Virus record (IMG/VR): IMGVR_UViG_3300025154_000052
Location: 1-64,000 of that record
Length of the DNA: 64,000 nt
Source: a virus
Reading direction: 5' to 3' (one strand)
In this document: in pieces, positions 58,514 to 64,000 of the stretch
Layout: every line of letters starts with the position of its first letter
How positions within the stretch are numbered: position 1 is the first letter of the stretch
Translations under genes and position numbers: made by a program
The notes under the pieces: model-generated
Told to the model about the DNA's origin: nothing
The model's input: the letters and a program-made list of their open reading frames with translations, nothing else
Database searches by the model: none

Positions 58514-60192
58514 TAGAGCGGATGTACGGTAGGGTTGAACTGGCTGGGTCAAACTGGTGTATCGTCACCGAGCCCCAGGTGTCGCTTCGAATGAAGCGTG
58601 TCTTCCAGCGCATGGACAAGGGCCAGTTCGGGAAACTCTACCTGAGCGATACGATCGAGAACGCTCGAGAACTGGAGTGGTTCCTCGAGCGGTATCCGAT
58701 GGATGTCCATCCCCGAGAATACCTCTCCCAGCGCTCACAACAGCACAAGTCGCTGGCGGTCACTATTCACCACATCTTGACTGGGCACTACGAACCCACC
58801 CAGTTCCAACTGGCTCTCCCGCCTCGAGAGTATCAGCGTGTTGCAGCCGACATGGCTCTGGCTACGGGGAGCCTGCTTCTGGCTGACGATGTGGGGTTGG
58901 GTAAGACTTTATCTGCCATCTGCACGTTTTGTGACAGTCGTACCCTACCGGCGCTGGTCGTGTGCATGAGCCATCTCACCTGGCAGTGGCGGGATGAGAT
59001 CAAGAAGTTTGCGCCCGATCTGCGGACGCACGTCATTCGTACCGGCAAGGTTTATGACATCGCCCGCACCCGGGAGATGAAGGGCCAACTTCCTGATGTG
59101 TACATCATCAACTACCACAAGTTGAGGGGATGGGCCGATACGCTGGCCCCGATCATCAAGTCCGTGGTCTACAACGAGGTGCAGGATTTACGCACGGGTG
59201 AGGGGCTGAAGTACGCGGCTGCGAAACACATCAGCGATAACGTGGCGTTCAGGACAGCGCTCTCAGCCACCCCCTTTTACAATTACGGCGGTGAGTTTTA
59301 CAACGTGGCTGAAATCGTCCGACCTAGCGCGCTCGGCACGCGAGAGGAGTTCATCCGGGAGTGGTGTACCTACGGTGAGCAGAAACCGCGAGTGAAAGAC
59401 CCACGGGCGTTTGGGGTGTATCTCCGGGAGACCGGATTGATGTTGCGCCGGACGCGGAAAGAGGTAGGTCGTGAGTTGCCACCTGTTATCCGAGTGCCGC
59501 ACACCATCGAAGCGGATACGGCAGAACTCGAGCGGATCAAGTCCAGTGCTACCGAGCTGGCGCGGATCATCCTCTCCCAAGGACAGCAGGCACGAGGCGA
59601 GAAATTCCTGGCTGCTGAGGAGTTCTCCAACCTGGTCCGGCAGGCTACCGGCATCGCGAAGGCATCGTATGTGGCCGAGTTCGTCCGGCTGCTGGTGGAG
59701 TCGGGTGAAAGGGTGGTCCTCTTCGGGTGGCATCGCACCGTGTATGATATCTGGCTGGACCGGTTGCGCGACTTTATGCCTGCCATCTATACCGGCTCAG
59801 AATCGCCCCAGAAGAAGCATGCTGAGGCGAAGCGGTTCATGGACGGTGCTACCCCTATCCTCATCATGAGCCTGCGCTCAGGGGCCGGTATAGACGGTCT
59901 CCAGCATACGTCCAAAGTGACGGTGTTCGGAGAACTCGACTGGAGTCCGGGCGTTCACGACCAGTGTATCGGTCGTCAGGCGCGGGATGGTCAGGATGAG
60001 ACCGTTCTGGCCTACTACCTGGTGTCAGAGACTGGATCAGATCCTGTCGTGATGGATGTACTGGGTCTGAAGCGACAGCAGATCGAGGGGGTCAAGAATC
60101 CAGATCAGGACCTGATTGAGATGCTGGATTCGGGTGGGGCGGACAACGTGAAGCGACTGGCGCAGGAGTATCTGACCAGGCATGGAGCGTGA
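58510..60192 (+). CDS. SNF2-family helicase, second copy, Walker B Asp replaced
   Basis: 560 residues from TTG 58510 (ATG 58522 is possible). Walker A LLADDVGLGKTLSAICTF near residue 123-140, SATPFYNYGGEFYN (III), LRRTRKEVGRELPP, MSLRSGAGIDGLQH and DQCIGRQARDGQDETVLAYY (VI). Motif II reads VVYNEVQDLRTGEG, with Asn where relatives have DEVQ or DEAH, so ATP hydrolysis may be impaired or the protein may have another role. Overlaps the nuclease gene by 4 bp, so the two are likely partners. Confidence 0.88.
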   Translation: MIERMYGRVELAGSNWCIVTEPQVSLRMKRVFQRMDKGQFGKLYLSDTIENARELEWFLERYPMDVHPREYLSQRSQQHKSLAVTIHHILTGHYEPTQFQLALPPREYQRVAADMALATGSLLLADDVGLGKTLSAICTFCDSRTLPALVVCMSHLTWQWRDEIKKFAPDLRTHVIRTGKVYDIARTREMKGQLPDVYIINYHKLRGWADTLAPIIKSVVYNEVQDLRTGEGLKYAAAKHISDNVAFRTALSATPFYNYGGEFYNVAEIVRPSALGTREEFIREWCTYGEQKPRVKDPRAFGVYLRETGLMLRRTRKEVGRELPPVIRVPHTIEADTAELERIKSSATELARIILSQGQQARGEKFLAAEEFSNLVRQATGIAKASYVAEFVRLLVESGERVVLFGWHRTVYDIWLDRLRDFMPAIYTGSESPQKKHAEAKRFMDGATPILIMSLRSGAGIDGLQHTSKVTVFGELDWSPGVHDQCIGRQARDGQDETVLAYYLVSETGSDPVVMDVLGLKRQQIEGVKNPDQDLIEMLDSGGADNVKRLAQEYLTRHGA

Positions 60193-60195
60193 GCG

Positions 60196-60384
60196 TTATT
60201 TTGTCTCGACATCTCGCCAGCCAGGAGCCTTCTCATCGGCCCACGCCTCGAGCGTATCCGCTACTCCGTGATGGACAAGGTAAGCCTTAAGTCGAGGGTC
60301 CACCTTGGTGTTTAAGGGGACCCGCTTAGGTCTTCCGGCGTTTCCTATGCCGGATTTGCGGCCACGGGGTTTGCGGTCAGACAT
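60196..60384 (-). CDS. Small ribbon-helix-helix-like protein
   Basis: 62 residues from ATG 60384, GGAG 5 bases upstream. VPLNTKVDPRLKAYLVHHGV is a ribbon-helix-helix-like signature; basic N-terminus. Last gene of the leftward small operon. The end of the upstream gene overlaps its start by 8 bp. Confidence 0.55.
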   Translation of the reverse strand: MSDRKPRGRKSGIGNAGRPKRVPLNTKVDPRLKAYLVHHGVADTLEAWADEKAPGWRDVETK

Positions 60385-60643
60385 ACGATCTCCAATCAAG
60401 AGACTTTCCGTTCAACCCGGCCCGGGATGCCACCCAAACCATCTCCAGCGGGGTGTAATAGTCAGGGCATACCGCGCGTAGCGCCTCTGGCGTACCGTCC
60501 GTGCGTGCCGCAGCATCCACGATATCGGTGGGCGGTATGAAAGAGTAAGGGCGCTGATTCACGCAACACTGCGATAAAACGCACCACGTACCGTTCTCTT
60601 GCCTGCCTTTATGGGTACACTTTACTGCAGCCGGGCTTTCCAT
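60377..60643 (-). CDS. Small hypothetical protein
   Basis: 88 residues from ATG 60643. Contains GRQENGTWCVLSQCCVNQRP and DYYTPLEMVWVASRAGLNG. Function unknown. Follows the gene at 60672 in one operon. Confidence 0.45.
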   Translation of the reverse strand: MESPAAVKCTHKGRQENGTWCVLSQCCVNQRPYSFIPPTDIVDAAARTDGTPEALRAVCPDYYTPLEMVWVASRAGLNGKSLDWRSYV

Positions 60644-60671
60644 GGTCTCTCTTCCCTCTGCCTCCTGCGAT

Positions 60672-60926
60672 TCATCGCGGAGACTGCGTAGCAAACTGCT
60701 CTGTATGCGCCTTCAATGCGTTCCAGTCGGCCCGGCTCAACGCACTGCCGGACACGCGAGAGCCTGCACGCTGATATCGTTTTGATGTCCAACGGCCTTT
60801 TTGCCGATAAACTACCACCGGGCTTGACCACAACTCAAACCACCCTACGAGGTCCCCGTTATGTTCACGCTTGAGCAGCCGCGCAGAGAGCTCGAGACCT
60901 GATGGCAATGTGATCGTGGTCACCAT
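60672..60926 (-). CDS. Small hypothetical protein
   Basis: 84 residues, GGAGAC directly before ATG 60926. Beta-rich start (TTITLPSGLELSARLLKREH). Function unknown. Confidence 0.5.
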   Translation of the reverse strand: MVTTITLPSGLELSARLLKREHNGDLVGWFELWSSPVVVYRQKGRWTSKRYQRAGSRVSGSALSRADWNALKAHTEQFATQSPR

Positions 60927-60971
60927 AGTCTCCTTGTGCCCGGGATATCCGCCGGGGTTCGGGTGTAGCGG

Positions 60972-61139
60972 TTATGCCCAATCAAAAATCCACACTCCGG
61001 CAGGGCAGCGCAGGACGAAGATGTCAGCGTAGTCCTCCGGAAGAACCCCACCGTCCTTAATCGCCTGCTGGATAATCTTCAGCAGGTTGCCTTCGATCAC
61101 CGCGTTCGTGTTGTTCATCCAATCGGGCTTGATCACCAT
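60972..61139 (-). CDS. Small hypothetical protein
   Basis: 55 residues; ATG 61139 preceded by GGAGG 8 bases upstream, preferred to the ATG at 61166. VIEGNLLKIIQQAIKDGGVL then YADIFVLRCPAGVWIFDWA. First gene after the promoter at 61185-61213. Function unknown. Confidence 0.5.
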   Translation of the reverse strand: MVIKPDWMNNTNAVIEGNLLKIIQQAIKDGGVLPEDYADIFVLRCPAGVWIFDWA

Positions 61140-61184
61140 ATCCTCATCCTCCGTCCGGCCGTTCATCGACCGTCCATGTAGATA

Positions 61185-61213
61185 ATATAATACCTGGATT
61201 TGATTAACGTCAA
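61185..61213 (-). promoter_or_regulatory. Promoter of leftward small-gene operon
   Basis: Minus strand TTGACG (61213-61208), 17 bp, TTATAT (61190-61185), within TATTATATTATC. The 156-bp gap is AT-rich. Confidence 0.65.
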
Positions 61214-61322
61214 GACGTTTATTGAAAATAATCGCTCGGGATGAAAAAATAATCAGTGGGGATTTGCAAACTACTCGTTGACACTGGTACCGGGTAGAGC
61301 TATTGTTCCGGTGCAGGCACCA

Positions 61323-61841
61323 TTACGACGCTCCGAGTTCCTGCACAGCACCCGTTAGCTGTTCCACGTCCCCTGTAGTGACGGGGTGGGGGATGTGGCC
61401 CCATTCATCCATCCACTTTCCCGCACCTAAAGCCGCAAGAAAGCCGCGGCATCCACTCTCGATCCGAAACATAATCGCTAATTCTCTAGAGGTTTGCTTA
61501 GATGCTCTTGTCGCACCAGTGACAAGTTGTGAAATGGCGCTTTGCGAAATCTGTGCCGCGTCCGCCAGTACACTCTGAGTGAGCCCGAAGATCTCCAACA
61601 GGTACTTCATCTGCGGCCCGAGAATGATGCCCTTTGTCTCAATTATCCAGTCACAGAAGATCTGGACCTGTAGTTTCTCGAGGCGCTCATCCTCGCCCGG
61701 TTTCAAGATGACATACAGATCCGAATCCAGCACATCTGCCCGGCAGGCATGAGTACCCAGTGGGGTATTCATCACGTAGTCCTCGATGGTTTTCCAATTC
61801 AGGCTGTCCACCGGGACGGGAACGAAATCTTGGCGCGCCAT
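61323..61841 (-). CDS. XRE-type HTH regulator
   Basis: 172 residues. The central ~45 residues YLLEIFGLTQSVLADAAQIS QSAISQLVTGATRAS are a Cro/CI-type HTH. The N-terminal ~65 residues and C-terminal part are unassigned. An operator-like nested palindrome overlaps its own -10, suggesting autoregulation. Could control the neighbouring DNA-modification genes or the small operon. Start ATG 61841 with GAGG upstream. Confidence 0.8.
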   Translation of the reverse strand: MARQDFVPVPVDSLNWKTIEDYVMNTPLGTHACRADVLDSDLYVILKPGEDERLEKLQVQIFCDWIIETKGIILGPQMKYLLEIFGLTQSVLADAAQISQSAISQLVTGATRASKQTSRELAIMFRIESGCRGFLAALGAGKWMDEWGHIPHPVTTGDVEQLTGAVQELGAS

Positions 61842-61850
61842 ATGTACCTC

Positions 61851-61880
61851 GCTACATTATAAGTCACTTATCAGTGTAGC
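61851..61880 (-). promoter_or_regulatory. Nested palindrome over -10 of XRE gene
   Basis: Inner ATAAGT-c-ACTTAT (61859-61871), outer GCTACA (61851-61856) and TGTAGC (61875-61880). A consensus TATAAT -10 (61861-61856, minus strand) lies within it. Confidence 0.6.
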
Positions 61881-61896
61881 GATGCGGATGGGTTGG

Positions 61897-62256
61897 TCAA
61901 GAAAAAGTGGCGCGCAATTGGTCCAAGGCGCTTGTCACGAACGGCTCGAGTCCCCACGCAAACAGCAGTTTCCCATTCTTGGCCGCCCCGCACGGTGTAG
62001 CTCCCGCCGCCAGATAGAGGGCTCCATCGTGCCCGGCCGCGGGATCCGCGTAACTGATGAGCAGGCGAGGCTTGGCTATCAGTTTATGGTCGCACTTCTG
62101 CCGCTCCCAGACATCAGCCAGAGACGGCAGGCGGTCACCACACATGCACCAATCTGGTAGCCAGTGGATGATCGCGCGTTTCAGCGCCATATCGTGACCT
62201 GCCGCCAGTGGGCAGTGTGGCTTGTGCCGCTCCCCACGGATTACCCTGCGAAGCAC
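61897..62256 (-). pseudogene. C-terminal fragment of GNAT (Mom-like) acyltransferase
   Basis: The last ~100 residues (ALKRAIIHWLPDW ... RLLISYADPAAGHDGALYLA, AAG) are the second half of a phage GNAT/Mom-like acyltransferase (pattern SYADP-GH-G-YxAAG). The frame continues open a little upstream (SLTPSVAPDFTPEVLRRVI) into the HNH gene, and no sensible start with a ribosome site exists; GTG 62256 is only nominal. Likely a gene whose 5' half was lost or replaced when the HNH entered. Confidence 0.6.
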
Positions 62257-62293
62257 CTCGGGTGTGAAGTCGGGTGCGACCGATGGTGTGAGG

Positions 62294-62947
62294 CTACTTG
62301 TGATGCCCCCACATTAAAGGGGTCTCTAGCGCTTTTGCAATACTCCAGCCTCTTTTAAGCCGTGCGGAGATACAATCCGATCTAAGTCCATATCTTTCCG
62401 CCCATTCACTCAAACAGAGCGTCTCGCCATTGAACTCCATACGTCTATTGCTACGCATGTTCCTCGTTTGTGTTGTTATCGTGGCCCATCGACAATTACC
62501 AGGTTCGTAGTTTCCATTGACGTCGATTCGATCTAGAGTACTATCATTTGGCCTAGGCCCCATGTCTGACAGAAACGCTTTGAAACTGGCCAACCAGTTT
62601 TCGCAAATTGAGATGCCACGGCCACCATAATTGTGGAACTCGGGGTCGTAAACATTTGTGCAGCGTGCTTTCATGCTAAGCCATGACGAGTACTCTGGCG
62701 TGCTATGACCTCCTCGTTTAGCTCCGTGCGTTATGTTCCAGTTGGAGTGCATTTCCTGTCTCAGGCAACCGCAGGATTGACTGTCACCGCTGGTTAGCAC
62801 ATGCTTCGGGAGTTGACGCTCTATACCGCATTCACATTTCACATGCCATAGTTGTACCCTTGCTGGCGAGCGTTGTCCTTTGCCTAATACGGTCCATCGA
62901 CCGAACTTAGATCCAATAAAATTGGTAAGGTCATACTTTGGCATAAT
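62294..62947 (-). CDS. HNH/AP2-type homing endonuclease
   Basis: 217 residues from ATG 62947. N-terminal zinc-like part (CECGIERQLPKHV...CGCLR), then WLSMKARCTNVYDPEFHNYG GRGISICENW, LDRIDVNGNYEPGNCRWAT: the YGGRGI...LDRID...CRW pattern of phage HNH homing endonucleases, and a C-terminal repeat helical DNA-binding part. It separates the Mom-like gene from the GNAT fragment, so it probably inserted here. Slightly more AT-rich than the surroundings. Confidence 0.9.
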   Translation of the reverse strand: MMPKYDLTNFIGSKFGRWTVLGKGQRSPARVQLWHVKCECGIERQLPKHVLTSGDSQSCGCLRQEMHSNWNITHGAKRGGHSTPEYSSWLSMKARCTNVYDPEFHNYGGRGISICENWLASFKAFLSDMGPRPNDSTLDRIDVNGNYEPGNCRWATITTQTRNMRSNRRMEFNGETLCLSEWAERYGLRSDCISARLKRGWSIAKALETPLMWGHHK

Positions 62948-63009
62948 GTGGTTCCCATGTAAGTAGTGATACTGTGTATAGTATAGCATCAACAGAACAT
63001 AATGAGAAG

Positions 63010-63816
63010 CTACTCCGTGTAGGAGAACTTCGGATAAGGCAGGGCGGTCCAGTGCCTATCGACATGTCGCCTATCACGCCGATTCAGCACCCATGCATAC
63101 TTGTGGTTTCCCGGGTGTCTGAGCGGCCTGGTAAGCTTCGGAAGCCAGTAGTTGAGCCATACGTCAGAAGGCTCGAACAGTGGCCCCTGATAGGCTGTGG
63201 CGCCATGTTTTTCGAGGAGGGCGCAACTGTACTTCCACCCACGCTCGAGACTACGAATTTTGGAGATCGCACGGTCGCTCATGACGGTGCCGTCTGGCAA
63301 GAGTCTTAGCCGGCGAGATGTCCCCCTGCCCAGGTAGGTTGCGTTATGCCCTTGGTATATTCCCCCGATGTGGCCCGCGAACACATGGTGTCCGTCGATA
63401 GATTCTCGAGGCATAGGGTCGCTAAACGACAGCACCCCGACCATATCCCTCTTCCGAAGCAACTCCCAGCACCTGGCCAACATCCAAGTTTCACCATTCC
63501 CAGGAACATCGTCCAGAAGGACGAAGCGTCCGAGCTCGACGGATTGAAGTCGCTCCCCCGGAAAAATGGAGAGCAACCTGTCATTCGTCGGGTGGGAGAA
63601 CACCGCTACGCCAACCAGAGATCCAGCACGGTACAGACCGAACCTGAAGCGTGCCGCTGGATAACTGGCGCTGTAGTGATGGGTCTCTACGAAGGCTCGA
63701 GCAATTGTGTCACCGGGGATCTCAGCCACCTCGTAGTGGCTGGTGTTGATGACTTCATCTGCGGGACGATACACGCCTCTGCGTTCCCGCCAGCGCTGCG
63801 CTACCGCTGTGATCAC
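63010..63816 (-). CDS. Mom-like DNA-modification acyltransferase
   Basis: 268 residues from GTG 63816 (AGAGG upstream). Mom/GNAT family: HHYSASYPAARFRFGLYRAG, ELGRFVLLDDVPGNGETWML, VLSFSDPMPRESIDGHHVFA GHIGGIYQGHNATYLGRGT, RLRLLPDGTVMSDRAISKIR, closing ALPYPK. Mu Mom modifies adenine and protects DNA from restriction; such genes in other phages are annotated as Mom-like. Substrate here is unproven. Directly follows a gene ending at 63825. Confidence 0.85.
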   Translation of the reverse strand: MITAVAQRWRERRGVYRPADEVINTSHYEVAEIPGDTIARAFVETHHYSASYPAARFRFGLYRAGSLVGVAVFSHPTNDRLLSIFPGERLQSVELGRFVLLDDVPGNGETWMLARCWELLRKRDMVGVLSFSDPMPRESIDGHHVFAGHIGGIYQGHNATYLGRGTSRRLRLLPDGTVMSDRAISKIRSLERGWKYSCALLEKHGATAYQGPLFEPSDVWLNYWLPKLTRPLRHPGNHKYAWVLNRRDRRHVDRHWTALPYPKFSYTE

Positions 63817-63824
63817 TTCAACCT

Positions 63825-64000
63825 CTACTTTTGGCCGAGTCGTCGTTCCGCTACCTCGTCCCAGTCGATGTCGTCGTGCTTATCCTGACATCCCTGGCAC
63901 CAAGGACGGCCCAAAACATCTTTACGAATGGTGCCGTCCTTCTCAGTCGAACCGCTGTCCTTCCATCGCCCGATGGTTTCATCGGTCAGGTAAACACCGC
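63825..64000 (-). CDS. Partial gene running off right edge
   Basis: C-terminal ~57 residues of a gene that continues beyond the window on the minus strand. Reads GVYLTDETIGRWKDSGSTEK then PWCQGCQDKHDDIDWDEVAE. A CQGC pair suggests zinc binding. Stop is 8 bp before the Mom-like start, so it probably shares a transcript. Function unknown. Confidence 0.6.
   Translation of the reverse strand, partial: GVYLTDETIGRWKDSGSTEKDGTIRKDVLGRPWCQGCQDKHDDIDWDEVAERRLGQK

Noticed and set aside
1-64000. tRNA or rRNA genes
   Set aside because: No cloverleaf-like segment or rRNA-like sequence noticed on reading; a tRNAscan run would be needed to exclude tRNAs fully.

Overview
The window is the DNA of a contractile-tailed (myovirus-type) Caudoviricetes phage. 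It opens inside the head genes and carries a sheath gene, a gp19-type tube gene, a full baseplate set, and a phage replication/recombination set (DnaB, DnaC-like loader, initiator, DnaG, sliding clamp, SSB-like protein, RusA, PD-(D/E)XK nuclease, two SNF2 ATPases, dUTPase, uracil-DNA glycosylase). Coding density is high, with many ATGA/GTGA stop-start overlaps and strong GGAGG ribosome sites. I see no rRNA, tRNA or bacterial housekeeping gene. The host cannot be named from the sequence. Portal and large terminase are not in the window and probably lie to the left.

Layout. 1-10.9 kb (+): head genes: Mu gpF-like protein (cut by the window edge), an XkdF-type protease/scaffold fusion, major capsid protein, accessory head proteins, and connector/neck proteins. 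10.9-25.5 kb (+): tail module: sheath, tube, tail assembly chaperone with a canonical -1 slippery site (C CCT TTC), tape measure, hub, spike, gp25-like, gpJ-like, gpI-like, and a fibre with a beta-propeller-like C-terminus. 25.6-28.2 kb (+): a secreted protein and a second tail fibre. 28.2-44 kb (mostly -): small regulatory/unknown genes, a CRISPR locus, then replication and recombination genes. 44.2-60.2 kb (+): putative small terminase, C5 methyltransferase, HNH, a train of small Cys-rich accessory genes, dUTPase, primase, polX-like nucleotidyltransferase, clamp, UDG, nuclease and SNF2. 60.2-64 kb (-): small genes under their own promoter, an XRE regulator, a broken GNAT gene next to an HNH endonuclease, a Mom-like DNA-modification enzyme, and a gene running off the edge.

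The standout is 30.4-33.2 kb. A 561-residue TnpB/Cas12-like RuvC nuclease is transcribed leftward directly out of a mini CRISPR array (three intact 36-nt repeats and one degenerate terminal repeat). About 200 bp upstream lies a second array with a different 36-nt repeat. Both arrays are followed, 53-54 bp beyond their last intact repeat, by a related ~60-bp leader block containing a 6-3-6 bp dyad whose arms differ by compensatory changes. The nuclease keeps the D-E-D RuvC residues and the C-terminal zinc ribbon, but has a DnaJ-like four-CxxC domain between RuvC-I and RuvC-II. No cas1, cas2, tnpA or IS ends are visible. This looks like a phage-borne, adaptation-less compact type V system with two repeat families. 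Leader 1 holds a 12-nt sequence able to pair with its own repeat (possible tracrRNA or leader-repeat hairpin), and the 250 bp to the right hold several further inverted repeats.

Other points of interest: a candidate replication origin inside the initiator gene (AT-rich tract, (CG)7, 31-bp direct repeats), operator-like palindromes over the promoters of two HTH regulators, three nucleotidyltransferase-fold proteins, and several DNA modification or uracil-handling enzymes that fit a phage defending its own DNA.
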